From assembly GCF_900129565.1 (NCBI RefSeq), contig NZ_FQWD01000002.1, positions 310,001 through 374,000 of the forward strand: a stretch of 64,000 bases of DNA. The letters are read 5' to 3'. Position numbers and translations under genes: made by a program. Of this stretch, positions 28,235 to 38,032 are shown piece after piece. How positions within the stretch are numbered: the stretch's first letter is position 1; each line of letters begins with the position of its first letter. Source of the stretch: Marisediminitalea aggregata (GTDB lineage Bacteria; Pseudomonadota; Gammaproteobacteria; Enterobacterales; Alteromonadaceae). Below the pieces are notes generated by a model. The model made no database searches, was not told the DNA's origin, and saw only the letters and a list, made by a program, of their open reading frames with translations.

Positions 28235-29671
28235 TTATTGCTGTTGAAAGCTTTGCCGCTTCACAATGGTATCAATAATGCCGGTTGTAGAGACGCCCTC
28301 TTCAAAGTGCAGTACTTCCACTGAACCGCCATTGTCCATCACCGCCTTACCACCGGCAATCTCTTCAACTTTATAGTCACCGCCTTTTACCAGAACATCA
28401 GGCAATAATCGGCTAATCAAGCGTTCCGGTGTGTCCTCGCTAAACGGCACTACCCAATCAACCGCACTGAGTCCTGCAAGGACAGCCATACGGCGCTGAA
28501 CGTTGTTTACCGGTCGACCAGGGCCCTTCAGCGCCTGTACAGACGCATCGGTATTGACAGCAACAATTAATCTGTCGCCCAACCGCCCTGCAGCATCGAG
28601 GTACGAAACATGTCCGGCGTGCAAAATATCAAAGCACCCGTTGGTCATAACAATCCGCTCACCACGACGCTTCGCCGCTTCAATAGCCAGCACCAGTTGC
28701 TCTTCGCTCATCACCCCGCCGTCTGGATGGGACTGCTGACCCGCAGCAACCGCTAGTTCGGTGGTCGATACCGTTGAAGTACCCAACTTGCCTACCACAA
28801 TGCTTGCTGCCAAATTAGCCAGTACACACGACTGTTGCAGCGTCTCGCCCGCGGCCATACAAGCTGCGAGAGTCGAAATGACGGTATCACCAGCACCCGT
28901 GACGTCATACACTTCTTTGGCTTTTGCTGGTAAATGGAATTCAGGCTGTTGCGGCTGGAACAACGTCATGCCTTGTTCTGAGCGTGTCACCAACAACGCG
29001 TCCAGAGACAGGCTTTCACACAGAGCACCTGACTTCTCTACCAGTTGGGTTTCGCTGTCTACTTCCCCAACCACGGCACTAAGCTCAGCCAAGTTTGGCG
29101 TGATCAATGTCGCCTGTCGGTATTTGCTAAAATCACTGCCTTTCGGATCCACTACAACAGGTTTACCCTTGGCGATGGCTAACTGAATCAACGCCTGAGG
29201 ATCACTGAGGGTGCCTTTGGCATAATCAGACAGAATCACCAGGTCACAGCTGTCGAGCTGCGCCGCAAAGGCTTCAACCAGCGCCGATTTATCGACACTG
29301 GCAAAGGACTTTTCAAAATCCATTCGCAATAATTGCTGGTTGCGACTCATTACCCTTAACTTGGTGATGGTATCGAACTGTTCACAAGGCGTGAAAAAAC
29401 ATTCAATGCCATAGCCGGTTAAACGGGTTTGCAGAATATTGGCGTTGTCATCCTGCCCTACCAGACCCAACAAGGAGACCGATGCGCCTAACGAAGCCAG
29501 GTTTATAGCTACGTTTGCAGCGCCACCCGGGCGGTCTTCAATATCATTAATATTAACAACCGGTACCGGTGCTTCAGGGGATACACGCGCAGTCGCGCCT
29601 GTCCAGTAACGGTCCAGCATTACGTCGCCCGCGACCAGAATACGAATTTGGCTAAAATCAGGAAGTGTCAT
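28235..29671 (-). CDS. hldE: bifunctional heptose 7-phosphate kinase / heptose 1-phosphate adenylyltransferase
   Basis: At 478 residues it is nearly identical in length to the E. coli enzyme. The N-terminal PfkB-type kinase domain has [26 protein letters not shown] and the anion-hole motif DVTGAGDTV near residue 260. The C-terminal nucleotidyltransferase domain starts at about 340 with [16 protein letters not shown]. It makes ADP-glycero-manno-heptose, the precursor of the LPS inner core, in the cytoplasm. It probably has its own promoter upstream of 29,671. In many gammaproteobacteria hldE is next to glnE; here a GIY-YIG gene and a DUF350 gene lie between the two. Confidence 0.97.
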   Translation of the reverse strand: MTLPDFSQIRILVAGDVMLDRYWTGATARVSPEAPVPVVNINDIEDRPGGAANVAINLASLGASVSLLGLVGQDDNANILQTRLTGYGIECFFTPCEQFDTITKLRVMSRNQQLLRMDFEKSFASVDKSALVEAFAAQLDSCDLVILSDYAKGTLSDPQALIQLAIAKGKPVVVDPKGSDFSKYRQATLITPNLAELSAVVGEVDSETQLVEKSGALCESLSLDALLVTRSEQGMTLFQPQQPEFHLPAKAKEVYDVTGAGDTVISTLAACMAAGETLQQSCVLANLAASIVVGKLGTSTVSTTELAVAAGQQSHPDGGVMSEEQLVLAIEAAKRRGERIVMTNGCFDILHAGHVSYLDAAGRLGDRLIVAVNTDASVQALKGPGRPVNNVQRRMAVLAGLSAVDWVVPFSEDTPERLISRLLPDVLVKGGDYKVEEIAGGKAVMDNGGSVEVLHFEEGVSTTGIIDTIVKRQSFQQQ

Positions 29672-29735
29672 TTTTGTCTATTTAGTTACACTAGTGCCGG
29701 CAGTATAACAGCGAAAGGTAGTGTAGAGCCAATTC

Positions 29736-30065
29736 ATGACAGTTTGGTATGTGTATATAATTAGCACCGCGCAGGGCGTATTGTACACGGGTATTACGAA
29801 CAACCCGGCCAGGCGCATTCGTCAGCACAGTGGCCTTATCAAAGGCGGCGCCAAAGCGCTGAGAGGAAAAGGCCCGTTGCAATTTGAATGCGTTTTTGAA
29901 GTCGCAAACAAATCCGTCGCGCTGCAGTTGGAGGCCTGGATAAAACGCCACTCCAGAGCCGCTAAACAGCAGCTCATTCAACGCACTTTGCAACCACCGG
30001 TAGAGAACAGCCTACTTACTGCAGAAGCTATCCGGCAGATGAATTCAGCACTCCGCTCACAATAA
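29736..30065 (+). CDS. GIY-YIG nuclease superfamily protein (UPF0213/YhbQ-like)
   Basis: The 109-residue protein shows WYVYIISTAQGVLYTGITNNPARRIRQH, the GIY-YIG core with the catalytic Arg and the conserved ALQLEAWIKRHSR helix and Glu. It belongs to the single-domain UPF0213 group, whose cellular role is not well established; some members act on structured DNA. It stands alone on the plus strand between two minus-strand genes. Its last 38 bases overlap the 3' end of the convergent DUF350 gene. The E. coli relative is yhbQ; I leave the symbol empty because orthology is not shown. Confidence 0.86.
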   Translation: MTVWYVYIISTAQGVLYTGITNNPARRIRQHSGLIKGGAKALRGKGPLQFECVFEVANKSVALQLEAWIKRHSRAAKQQLIQRTLQPPVENSLLTAEAIRQMNSALRSQ

Positions 30066-30942
30066 GCGCCATGCCTACGCTCAGTGTTAACTCTACGGCA
30101 GCGACGCCCACGTTGTGCTGCTGGTCAACTTCCTGTTGATAATTCACGCCTCCAAGCAGCATTTTCTTACTAAAGGCCACCAGCAACCACAACAGCAGTG
30201 CCAGTGCGATACTGGTAACCAGCCAGCCAGTCACATTGCTAACATAGCCCTCCGGGCTGTAGCGCAGGAACTGCCCGGCAGATGACACAACCAACGCCAC
30301 GCCAAGTAGGTTGCCAGCATGTTGAACGGCTAACGCAAGCTGGCCTGTTTCAAGTGCACTTTGAAATGAGTGGTTTTGGTTTTGTAGCGCGTAGCGCAGT
30401 TCATAGATACGGGTCATGATCAATAAAATGGTAAGGACCACCAAAAAACCGGTAACAATCGCGATGATGGCATTTAAGTCGCTACCGTCCACCCATTCCA
30501 TCATGCTTCTGAGAATAATCGCACTGGCGACCACACTTGAGGCATCAACCAGTGCAACACTGACACTGCGGTCACTGATTTTGTATTGTGTATCAACCGC
30601 ATCCAGCACAATTTTGTCGTGCGCAAAACGGCCGAATTTCACCAGTACAATACCCACAAAGCCAAACATCAACATACCCAGTGCAGCACTTTCATAGCCT
30701 TGCCCAACATGGCGTCCAACCACAGAGCTAAGCACGATACACAGTGACAACATGCCGCCGGCAATACTGATACCAAAAGCAAAATTATCTTTAACGCCCA
30801 ATTCATCACTAACGGAAACGCTGGTACGGGTGCGATTGGTCCACTTCATAATCAGCAAAAGCAACAAAGCCAGAGCCACGTCAATCAGTACGTACACCCA
30901 CAAATCATGGGGTAACGGCACTAACTTAACCAGAGTTTCCAT
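30028..30942 (-). CDS. DUF350 family inner-membrane protein
   Basis: The 304-residue protein has about eight hydrophobic helices arranged as two similar halves, each holding a DUF350-type segment (DNFAFGISIAGGMLSLCIVL in the first; NVGVAAVELTLSVGMALIVSG in the second). Function is unknown in the family; some members are linked to stress or potassium/membrane functions, but nothing here decides it. The start at 30,942 leaves 103 bases to the divergent glnE start. The last 38 bases are also coding on the other strand for the GIY-YIG protein, an unusual tail overlap. Confidence 0.82.
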   Translation of the reverse strand: METLVKLVPLPHDLWVYVLIDVALALLLLLIMKWTNRTRTSVSVSDELGVKDNFAFGISIAGGMLSLCIVLSSVVGRHVGQGYESAALGMLMFGFVGIVLVKFGRFAHDKIVLDAVDTQYKISDRSVSVALVDASSVVASAIILRSMMEWVDGSDLNAIIAIVTGFLVVLTILLIMTRIYELRYALQNQNHSFQSALETGQLALAVQHAGNLLGVALVVSSAGQFLRYSPEGYVSNVTGWLVTSIALALLLWLLVAFSKKMLLGGVNYQQEVDQQHNVGVAAVELTLSVGMALIVSGVLNSSAG

Positions 30943-31045
30943 GTTCTACCTCAATGTCATACAGGAATTTGGTATTAGGATGCTGGAGCCTGAAAGGGGA
31001 TTGTGCCAGACTGCAGCCATCAATTGGCGATTATCCTAAGTGATT

Positions 31046-33949
31046 ATGAGTACAGAGAAAACCCAAATTCCGATTATTCAGGAAAATGTCGAGCGCCGCT
31101 GGCAAAGTATCCTCGCCGCCAGCGAACAATTTCCACAGTTTTCAGACTACCAGGACGATATCAAACAGATTCTGGCATTGAGCCCTTTCGTCGGTGAACT
31201 GATTGCTACTCAGCCTAAGGTGCTGGCAGAGATTCTTGAACATCAGTGGCATATCCATGCTGACGCCGCCTCGCTGTGTACTTTGCTGGCTGAGCAATTG
31301 GAAAACGTAGAGAGTGAACCCAATTTGCTGGCTGCTCTTCGCCAGTTCAGACAAACACATATGGCCGCCCTCGCCTGGCGCGATCTCACTCATCGCCAAA
31401 CGATAGAAACGTCACTTTCGCAGGTAAGTCAGCTCGCCGATGCCTTAATAATGGGCGCCTATCATTGGTTATACGCAAATCTTTGTGAACGTCATGGCAC
31501 ACCGCAAGGTCCGTTTGGACCACAGCCGATGCTGGTGTTGGGGATGGGCAAACTGGGTGGACACGAGCTGAATTTCTCGAGTGATATCGACCTGATTTTC
31601 GCTTACCCACTCAAAGGCGAGACCGATCACCCTCGCAAACCACTTGAGAATCAACCTTTCTTTACCAAGCTGGCCCAGAAGCTAATTGCCGCCCTGAACA
31701 AGATCACCGTGCATGGTCAGGTTTTTCGGGTTGATATGCGCTTGCGCCCATTTGGTGAAAGTGGCCCATTGGTGGCGCATTTCGGTGCCCTGGAAGATTA
31801 CTATCAGGACCAGGGACGTCAGTGGGAACGCTACGCCATGATCAAGGCGCGTATTCTGAACCCTTCCTGCCGCTACACCGAGCAACTGGAAAGCATACTG
31901 CAGCCATTTATTTACCGCAGGTATCTCGATTTCACCACCCTTGACGCCATTCGGGATATGAAACAACTGATCAACAAGGAGCTGCGCCGGCGTCAGTTGC
32001 ACAACAATATCAAGCTCGGCCCCGGTGGTATTCGCGAGGTAGAGTTCTTTGCTCAGAGTTTCCAGTTAATTCACGGTGGCCGTGAGGCTCGCTTACAGTC
32101 GCGTCAGCTGATCCACGTTTTGCATCAGTTGGTTGAACTTCAGCTTATTGAACAAGACGATATCGACACGCTGATTACAGACTATTACTTTTTACGCAAA
32201 GCCGAGCACACCCTGCAACAGTTTAACGATCAGCAAACCCAGTTATTGCCGGATGAGCCCTGGCCTCAACATGTGCTAACACAGGTTATGGGGTTTGAGG
32301 ACTACGCATCCTTCCTGGCGGAGCTGGAGCAAGTCATGGGGCGTATCCATGCTCAGTTTAACCAGTTAGTCGCCGAACCCGGCGACGAGGCCCAACAGCA
32401 CGACTCATTGTTTACCCGTTGTAAAGACGCCTGGGTAGTCACGATGACCGACGTCGAGTTCAGCCAGCTTTTTGAGACAGAACTGGCGCCTGATAATGCA
32501 CGCATACTGTTCGACCAGCTATCAGACTTTCGCCAGAGTTTGTCGCGCCACCGGATTGGCCAGAAAGGCGAAGATACACTGGCGAAACTGATCCCCGAAC
32601 TGTTGTATTTTATGCTGCAACAATGCCCGGGAGACACTGTGATACTGTTTCCGCGGTTATGCAGTGTGATCAGCGCTATTACGGGCCGAACAACCTACCT
32701 GGACTTGCTGCACGAAAACCCCAATGTACTGAAACAACTTATAAAACTGTGCGCCCGCAGCGAGTGGATCACCGAGCAAATACGTAGCTTCCCGCTTTTG
32801 CTGGACGAATTACTCACGCCCCTTTACTTGCAGCAACAGCAAACCGATATCACGCTGTGTTTTGCCGAATACAATGATGAACTTCGCCAGGCGTTACTGC
32901 GCGTTGAACCCGATGATATTGAACAACTCATGGAACAGTGGCGACAATTCAAGCTCAGTCAGCAGTTGCGTATTGCGGCGAGCGATATCTCCGGTTCGTT
33001 ACCTGTTGCCAAAGTCAGCGACAAACTCACTGCGTTAGCAGAGGTCATGCTGCACGCCGTGCTCAATTCAGCCTGGGGGCAGGTAACCGAAAAATTCGGT
33101 GCGCCGGGCCATCTGCAGGAAGGGGAATTTGGCTTCCTGATCATCGGTTACGGTAAACTCGGCGGTTATGAACTCGGTTATGGCTCAGATCTGGATTTAG
33201 TGTTTTTACACAATGCGCCACAAGACAGCATAACGAACGGTAAAAAAGCAATCTCAGCGCAACAATTTTATATTAAGTTATCGCAACGCATCATGCATTT
33301 GCTCAACACCAAAACCATGGCCGGTCAGCTCTATGAAACAGACCTGCGACTGCGTCCATCAGGCAATTCCGGGCTACTGTGTTGTCATGAGAATGGCTTT
33401 GCTCACTACCAGGAAAATGAAGCCTGGACCTGGGAACACCAGGCGCTGGTGAGAGCCAGGAGCATCGTTGGCGATACCGCCCTACACGACAGTTTTATGC
33501 GGATTCGCCAGACCATTCTCCAGCGCCAGCGAACTTTACCTGCGCTTGTAGAAGACGTTGTTTCGATGCGGGAAAAAATGCGTCAGCACTTGTTGGATAC
33601 TAAGGCCGACGGCCTGGATTTGAAACAATGTGAGGGCGGCATTACTGACATTGAGTTTATGACGCAGTTTTGGGTATTGGGTTACGCCCACCAATTCCCG
33701 GCATTGGTAAAATGGACTGACAATTTGAGGATCATTGATACCGTAGCCGACGTTGGACTATTGTCACCTGAACAGGCGGAAACACTACAGAGTGCCTACC
33801 TTACCTTGCGTGATCATTACCATCAGCTGACGCTATCAGGTGTTAAACTGGCTAGCCAAACCGATGTGCTCAATGAAATACGTCAGCAGGTCTCCGCGTT
33901 ATGGCAGTCTTGCCTCGGCGATAAACGCACTGCGGATAACAAGGAATAA
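31046..33949 (+). CDS. glnE: bifunctional glutamine synthetase adenylyltransferase/deadenylase
   Basis: About 967 residues, close to the usual 945-980. It has two nucleotidyltransferase domains: the N-terminal one with GMGKLGGHELNFSSDIDL near residue 170 and the C-terminal one with GYGKLGGYELGYGSDLDL near 700. GGIREVEFFAQ and GGITDIEFMTQF follow them. The enzyme adenylylates and deadenylylates glutamine synthetase in response to PII and glutamine, so it sets nitrogen assimilation in the cytoplasm. The frame begins with GTG at 31,040, but the ATG two codons later (31,046) is the probable start. A hairpin follows the stop. Confidence 0.97.
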   Translation: MSTEKTQIPIIQENVERRWQSILAASEQFPQFSDYQDDIKQILALSPFVGELIATQPKVLAEILEHQWHIHADAASLCTLLAEQLENVESEPNLLAALRQFRQTHMAALAWRDLTHRQTIETSLSQVSQLADALIMGAYHWLYANLCERHGTPQGPFGPQPMLVLGMGKLGGHELNFSSDIDLIFAYPLKGETDHPRKPLENQPFFTKLAQKLIAALNKITVHGQVFRVDMRLRPFGESGPLVAHFGALEDYYQDQGRQWERYAMIKARILNPSCRYTEQLESILQPFIYRRYLDFTTLDAIRDMKQLINKELRRRQLHNNIKLGPGGIREVEFFAQSFQLIHGGREARLQSRQLIHVLHQLVELQLIEQDDIDTLITDYYFLRKAEHTLQQFNDQQTQLLPDEPWPQHVLTQVMGFEDYASFLAELEQVMGRIHAQFNQLVAEPGDEAQQHDSLFTRCKDAWVVTMTDVEFSQLFETELAPDNARILFDQLSDFRQSLSRHRIGQKGEDTLAKLIPELLYFMLQQCPGDTVILFPRLCSVISAITGRTTYLDLLHENPNVLKQLIKLCARSEWITEQIRSFPLLLDELLTPLYLQQQQTDITLCFAEYNDELRQALLRVEPDDIEQLMEQWRQFKLSQQLRIAASDISGSLPVAKVSDKLTALAEVMLHAVLNSAWGQVTEKFGAPGHLQEGEFGFLIIGYGKLGGYELGYGSDLDLVFLHNAPQDSITNGKKAISAQQFYIKLSQRIMHLLNTKTMAGQLYETDLRLRPSGNSGLLCCHENGFAHYQENEAWTWEHQALVRARSIVGDTALHDSFMRIRQTILQRQRTLPALVEDVVSMREKMRQHLLDTKADGLDLKQCEGGITDIEFMTQFWVLGYAHQFPALVKWTDNLRIIDTVADVGLLSPEQAETLQSAYLTLRDHYHQLTLSGVKLASQTDVLNEIRQQVSALWQSCLGDKRTADNKE

Positions 33950-33955
33950 ACAGAC

Positions 33956-33980
33956 CAGCGCAATAGAGAACATTGCGCTG
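33956..33980. terminator. hairpin between glnE and the convergent TcpQ-like gene
   Basis: A perfect 9-bp stem (CAGCGCAAT with ATTGCGCTG) and a 7-base loop sits between the two convergent stop codons. T-runs are short on both sides, so it is a probable but not strong bidirectional terminator. Confidence 0.65.
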
Positions 33981-33983
33981 AAT

Positions 33984-34598
33984 TTAACCGTTTACCCGGC
34001 TGCAATTTTCCGTCAGGTACTCAGTAACGGTTTCAGTGACCACCAGGGAACGTTGTTTGGGACAAACAAAAGTCGCCACTTTACCCTCAAAGTTACTGTC
34101 TATGGCACTGGCTATTTTAGCCAGTGAACCGGCAATGGTATTGTCCATCTGAAATTGGTGTTTGATCACGAAATCCTGATTGAGATCCCAGATAACCTGC
34201 ATCCCTTCCTGCTCCGCGTAAGACGAGATTGCTTCGCGCAGGGTATTGCCGGCTTTGAACGTACGGAATTTGTACTCGCCAACCCAGCGACCCTCAGCAG
34301 GTTTCAGGTCACTTGACATGGATTGCAGTTGGTCGTCCAGACTTTGCTCAGAAGGTGTAATATCCAGCACCATGTCAGCGCCTTCACTTTTAACCGGGTC
34401 GTTGGCCGACATTCTGAAGTCGCGATAAAAATCTGACAGCCCTTTCGCGACTGAGCGTTCAGCCGGCGCATCGACCGGCGTCGGCGCACTGGTATTCCCC
34501 AGCTGCAAATATATAACCACAGCCGCAATAATCACCACAGCCAGCGCCAGGCTTAAATGTTTGGCCCAAAAGACCGCAGAAGATGGTTGTCTTTTCAT
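33984..34598 (-). CDS. TcpQ-like domain membrane protein
   Basis: The 204-residue protein has a short cytoplasmic N-terminus, one membrane helix (LSLALAVVIIAAVVIYLQLG) and a periplasmic part. Its last 95 residues resemble the toxin-coregulated-pilus Q (TcpQ, PF10671) domain: TLREAISSYAEQEGMQVIWD followed by KHQFQMDNTIAGSLAKIASA. TcpQ-type proteins assist outer-membrane secretins. No secretin or pilus gene is in the window, so its partner is unknown. It is separated by 76 bases from the upstream lipid A acyltransferase gene and could be cotranscribed with it. Confidence 0.72.
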   Translation of the reverse strand: MKRQPSSAVFWAKHLSLALAVVIIAAVVIYLQLGNTSAPTPVDAPAERSVAKGLSDFYRDFRMSANDPVKSEGADMVLDITPSEQSLDDQLQSMSSDLKPAEGRWVGEYKFRTFKAGNTLREAISSYAEQEGMQVIWDLNQDFVIKHQFQMDNTIAGSLAKIASAIDSNFEGKVATFVCPKQRSLVVTETVTEYLTENCSRVNG

Positions 34599-34674
34599 GC
34601 GTTACTACCTCTGTGCATGCCTTTTAATGAAAACGACATAGCTTTACTGTATGACACTTTTGTGGCTTTCGCAT

Positions 34675-35607
34675 TCAGTCTTTGTACAAAGATGGCGCCT
34701 CCGGGTCAGGGCGCGTCTTGAAACGCTTATGCATCCACAGGTAACTGTCTGGTTGCTCATCGATAATGGTTTCAATTTTAGCATTTAACAGCGTCAAACC
34801 GGCCTCATCATCCAGCTCTTTTAATGCCATCAACGGTGGATAAAACTTCACCTTATACCCTGTATCGGTATATTGCGAGGTAACCATTAGCGGAATACTG
34901 TCGGTCCGACGAATGAACATTAGCGTCGCCGTGGTAGTCGCCGTCTCTTTTACCCCGTAAAACGGCACAAAAATACTCTGGTTGCGGCCGTAATCCTGAT
35001 CCGGCAAATACAGACACAGCTCGCCTTCATCAAGCGCAGCCAGCAATGCGCGGGCATTTCGTTTGTGGATCATATATTTGTTAGAGCGTGCCCGGCCCCG
35101 GTACTGCAGGTAATCCATCAATGGGTTATTGTGTTTTCGATAAAACGCTACGCTCGGGTAGCTAAGTCCCAATACCCGGCAGGCGAATTCCAGGTTCATG
35201 TTGTGCAGCGCCATACCAAACACGCCTTTGTGTTGCGCCAATACCGCTTTGGCGTGCTCAAGACCTTCTACTTCGCCGTGCTTACGCACGCGCCAATCTG
35301 GCCACCACCAGCCCATTGCCGTTTCAAACAGTCCCATGCCAGCCCGATACAGATTATCCTTAACCAGTTTGTCCTGTTCAGCCTGTGATAAATTCGGGAA
35401 ACACAATGAGATATTTTTGCGCGCTACTTTCACCCGGCTTTTTGCTAGTGCACCTAACAGCACACCGGCCCCCCGGCCTAGCACTCGTATCACCGGGAAT
35501 GGCAACCATGTTACAATGTACAGAAGACTCATACTGATCCAAACCGGCCAGAATTTTGGTCCTAAAAACGCTAACTTAAACTTGGGAGGCGTAATTGCTA
35601 CAGACAA
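34675..35607 (-). CDS. lpxL: lipid A lauroyl/myristoyl acyltransferase (LpxL/HtrB family)
   Basis: The 310-residue protein has one N-terminal membrane segment (WPVWISMSLLYIVTWLPF) and the catalytic H-x4-E motif of late lipid A acyltransferases in ALHNMNLEF near residue 138. The YLPDQDYGRNQSIFVPFYG motif is typical of LpxL-like members. It adds a secondary acyl chain to Kdo2-lipid IVA on the inner-membrane cytoplasmic face. LpxL, LpxM and LpxP are close relatives, and the motif alone does not settle which chain it adds, so the symbol is tentative. The 227 bases upstream hold its promoter. Confidence 0.88.
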   Translation of the reverse strand: MSVAITPPKFKLAFLGPKFWPVWISMSLLYIVTWLPFPVIRVLGRGAGVLLGALAKSRVKVARKNISLCFPNLSQAEQDKLVKDNLYRAGMGLFETAMGWWWPDWRVRKHGEVEGLEHAKAVLAQHKGVFGMALHNMNLEFACRVLGLSYPSVAFYRKHNNPLMDYLQYRGRARSNKYMIHKRNARALLAALDEGELCLYLPDQDYGRNQSIFVPFYGVKETATTTATLMFIRRTDSIPLMVTSQYTDTGYKVKFYPPLMALKELDDEAGLTLLNAKIETIIDEQPDSYLWMHKRFKTRPDPEAPSLYKD

Positions 35608-35834
35608 AAGCGTAGAATCCTATTTGATGGTATCCGTGCTGCCCTCACGTAAATTGGTTACACAACAGAGTGGGCAGTAAAATTGTGGCTCGAATTGTAG
35701 CGGATAACAGAGGGCTTTCCTACTCCGGAAGAAAAAGGCTAACAGGCCGGTGTACATAGTTTTTATTAGCGAGGTTTTTACAGTGCGTTTTTTGTAGCGC
35801 ACTTATTTGTAGCGCGAAACGGGGCGAGGCAGAA
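35608..35834. other. intergenic region upstream of the lpxL-like gene
   Basis: Gene-free between two minus-strand genes. It contains a short direct repeat, TTTGTAGCGC, at about 35,794 and 35,809 and a small GTGCG/CGCAC dyad in the same place, which may be a weak terminator for the DUF3081 gene. Two overlapping minus-strand frames here have no ribosome site and no recognisable protein pattern. Confidence 0.4.
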
Positions 35835-36092
35835 TCAGTAATGGGTATCGATGTATTTGAGCTTTTTCTCAAACGCCTCGAAGTCCTCGCTTTTTTGATA
35901 ATCAAAGCGATACTGATTATGAAAACCAAATTGCATGGATACCAGCGCGTCCTGCATATAAAGGGTATAGCCGTCAAAGTCAGTAAACGCTAACACACCT
36001 TCCAGGCGGTACTTTTCATCAACGTGTTCACCGTTATTTCGAATTTTATCGAACACTTGCAAAACAAACTTACTGTCTAGCTCGTTTTTCAT
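35835..36092 (-). CDS. DUF3081 family small protein
   Basis: An 85-residue protein starting MKNELDSKFVLQVFDKIR and containing LAFTDFDGYTLYMQDALV, the pattern of DUF3081 proteins common in Shewanella, Vibrio and Alteromonadales. It has no signal peptide or membrane helix, so it is probably cytoplasmic. Function is unknown in the family. The ATG at 36,092 is preceded by a GAGGGGAAC ribosome site, which supports it as a real gene. Confidence 0.8.
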   Translation of the reverse strand: MKNELDSKFVLQVFDKIRNNGEHVDEKYRLEGVLAFTDFDGYTLYMQDALVSMQFGFHNQYRFDYQKSEDFEAFEKKLKYIDTHY

Positions 36093-36129
36093 GTTCCCCT
36101 CCTCGCAATTCCATATGTGTTTTGTACTG

Positions 36130-36160
36130 CACGCTGCGAGAAATAGATCGATGCAGCGTG
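36130..36160 (-). terminator. hairpin downstream of the outer-membrane protein gene
   Basis: A perfect 8-bp inverted repeat (CACGCTGC with GCAGCGTG) with a 15-base loop, 13 bases after the stop of the gene at 36,173-36,751. No T-run follows on the minus strand, so it may be a weak terminator or an mRNA 3'-end stabiliser. Confidence 0.45.
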
Positions 36161-36172
36161 TAGGAAAAAAAC

Positions 36173-36751
36173 CTAGTTGAAATTATAGCGAATACCCAAA
36201 GAGATCATACTGGTGTCGAAGCCATCCTTGCCGCGCATATATTCCGCTTCAAGGCGTACAAACGTTTTGGTTGCCACATAGTAGTCAAACCCCAAACCGA
36301 TAATACCGGCCGCGATGCCTTCGTCGAACTGACACAAGGTTTGTCCGTTTACAGCCCCCACTGCTGCACCAAACTTACATTGCCCGTCTGCTGAGAGCTC
36401 TTGTGCGTGGACGTCAACATTCGCAGCCCCTAAGCGATAAAAGAGTTCGCCGACCGCATGCGATGCCTTTCCGACGACTCCCAGATACAGCCCATTGGCC
36501 TGAACACCCAATGTGGAATAGTCGCTCTCAGTGTCAATGTCTGCAAATTGAATAAAGCCCGCTTCTACATACCATTGCCGGTGAAACTCATGACCCAGAA
36601 TCAGCTTATAACCAAACGACTCTTCTACGGTATTGCTGTACTCTAAATCGGTATAACCAGCACTCACAACGCCGTACATTTTTTCAATCGCGACAGCAGA
36701 TTGAGACATCAGTCCGCCAGCAATAATTATTGCAATACTTGCTATTTTCAT
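36173..36751 (-). CDS. small outer-membrane beta-barrel protein
   Basis: The 192-residue protein has a signal peptide (IASIAIIIAGGLMSQSAVA) and then about eight amphipathic beta strands, for example YGVVSAGYTDLEYSN and FVRLEAEYMRGKDG, ending with SLGIRYNFN, whose C-terminal aromatic pattern fits an outer-membrane barrel. This resembles OmpA-like/AcfA-type 8-strand barrels. Its role is unknown. Two cysteines (QCKFG, LCQFD) in one loop could form a disulfide. It is 78 bases downstream of the next minus-strand gene and might share its transcript. Confidence 0.75.
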   Translation of the reverse strand: MKIASIAIIIAGGLMSQSAVAIEKMYGVVSAGYTDLEYSNTVEESFGYKLILGHEFHRQWYVEAGFIQFADIDTESDYSTLGVQANGLYLGVVGKASHAVGELFYRLGAANVDVHAQELSADGQCKFGAAVGAVNGQTLCQFDEGIAAGIIGLGFDYYVATKTFVRLEAEYMRGKDGFDTSMISLGIRYNFN

Positions 36752-36829
36752 ACTTCACATTCCATTTTGACAGTCATGCTGTTCTGTCTCACTGCCAGTT
36801 ATTCAGTTTCAGATATCCATGCTGTGATA

Positions 36830-38029
36830 TCAGAAGAAATACTCTACGTTGATTTCAATATGATCGTCACGACGCACAAAGAAATACGGGTCTGATTGTG
36901 ACTGAGTGGAAAAGAAATAACCGTTTAGCGTCCACTTCCAGTTGTCTGTCATACGGCTCGACGCTTCCACAAACGCGCTGTACGTTTCCATGTCATCCAG
37001 ATCCTGAACATAGCCCACCAGCACCTCGGTACTATCCGGATCATTCCATATCCACCGCACGCCAACCATTAAGTCGTTTTGAGCCGGCACAAAAAAACTG
37101 GCATCACGCTCATCGTATTGATACTCGGCCAGCCATCCGATGTCATACACCGAATCAAAAATGCCGACACTGGTGTATTCAAGCCCAGCCACTGCGGCCA
37201 CGAAACTTTGCGTGTTGCTCTTGCGATGGACTGCCTCAAACTTGTACAACACCGCACCATTGACCCAAAGCAGATCCGCACCAACCTGTTGCATTTGTTC
37301 ATAGTAAGGGCGCAGGACCAGATCATTTGTTTCAAGCCCCCCCTCAACAATCAGTTGTGGCTCTCGATTCGTGCCGTCAAAATAAGACAGTCCGACTTCC
37401 CAGTCGCCAAGGGTTTGTTGCCAGCGCAGGGCGTAATCCAGGTTCGATTGTTCGTCTTCTGACTCATACACAGCATTGTCATTGCTAATTGGCACTATCG
37501 GACGCAAACGACCTTCTGCCCCGGCAAACGTGCGCTCGCGGAAATACGGCAGCACATAGACGCTAACCGCGCCACTTTCCATCAGGTAAGAGGCACTTAG
37601 CATAGGTTGTCCAAGTTTTTCCTCACCATCAACCCGCTCGACGGAGTCGGTTTGATTGATCACATCAACCAGATGAACCGACTCGGCCTGCCCCCAAAAT
37701 ACTTTGCCGATCCCAGCGCGCAATTCATAGCTATCGGAGGCATGCAGCCACATTAACTCCCGAATATCGGCATGCGTTCGCTCAGAGTCATACTGGTCTG
37801 CACGAACAAAGGGCTTAAACGTCAGGCTGTCATAGCCGTCGTTCCAACTCATAAACACTTCGGGTAACAAAGTAACTGATGTTTGGGCACGTTGCTGTTC
37901 AGGGAAGAGCGGATCCTGTAAAAAATACCGCTGCTCGATTGTTGCGGTTCCGCTGTATTCAATATCTGCCTGTGCGATGGGTGTGATCGCGCCGCAACAC
38001 AGTGCAATAAATGGAAGTAACTGACGCAT
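36830..38029 (-). CDS. outer-membrane beta-barrel protein of unknown function
   Basis: The 399-residue protein has a signal peptide (LLPFIALCCGAITPIAQA), many amphipathic strands and a C-terminal phenylalanine (HIEINVEYFF), the signature recognised by the BAM complex. Sequence features such as VFWGQAESVHLVDVINQTD resemble DUF1302-like/porin-like proteins often encoded with a LolA-like partner. Its start is 3 bases from the stop of the LolA-like gene upstream, so they form an operon. It may be the outer-membrane part of an envelope lipid or lipoprotein trafficking system; that is inference from context. Confidence 0.72.
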   Translation of the reverse strand: MRQLLPFIALCCGAITPIAQADIEYSGTATIEQRYFLQDPLFPEQQRAQTSVTLLPEVFMSWNDGYDSLTFKPFVRADQYDSERTHADIRELMWLHASDSYELRAGIGKVFWGQAESVHLVDVINQTDSVERVDGEEKLGQPMLSASYLMESGAVSVYVLPYFRERTFAGAEGRLRPIVPISNDNAVYESEDEQSNLDYALRWQQTLGDWEVGLSYFDGTNREPQLIVEGGLETNDLVLRPYYEQMQQVGADLLWVNGAVLYKFEAVHRKSNTQSFVAAVAGLEYTSVGIFDSVYDIGWLAEYQYDERDASFFVPAQNDLMVGVRWIWNDPDSTEVLVGYVQDLDDMETYSAFVEASSRMTDNWKWTLNGYFFSTQSQSDPYFFVRRDDHIEINVEYFF

Positions 38030-38032
38030 GAA

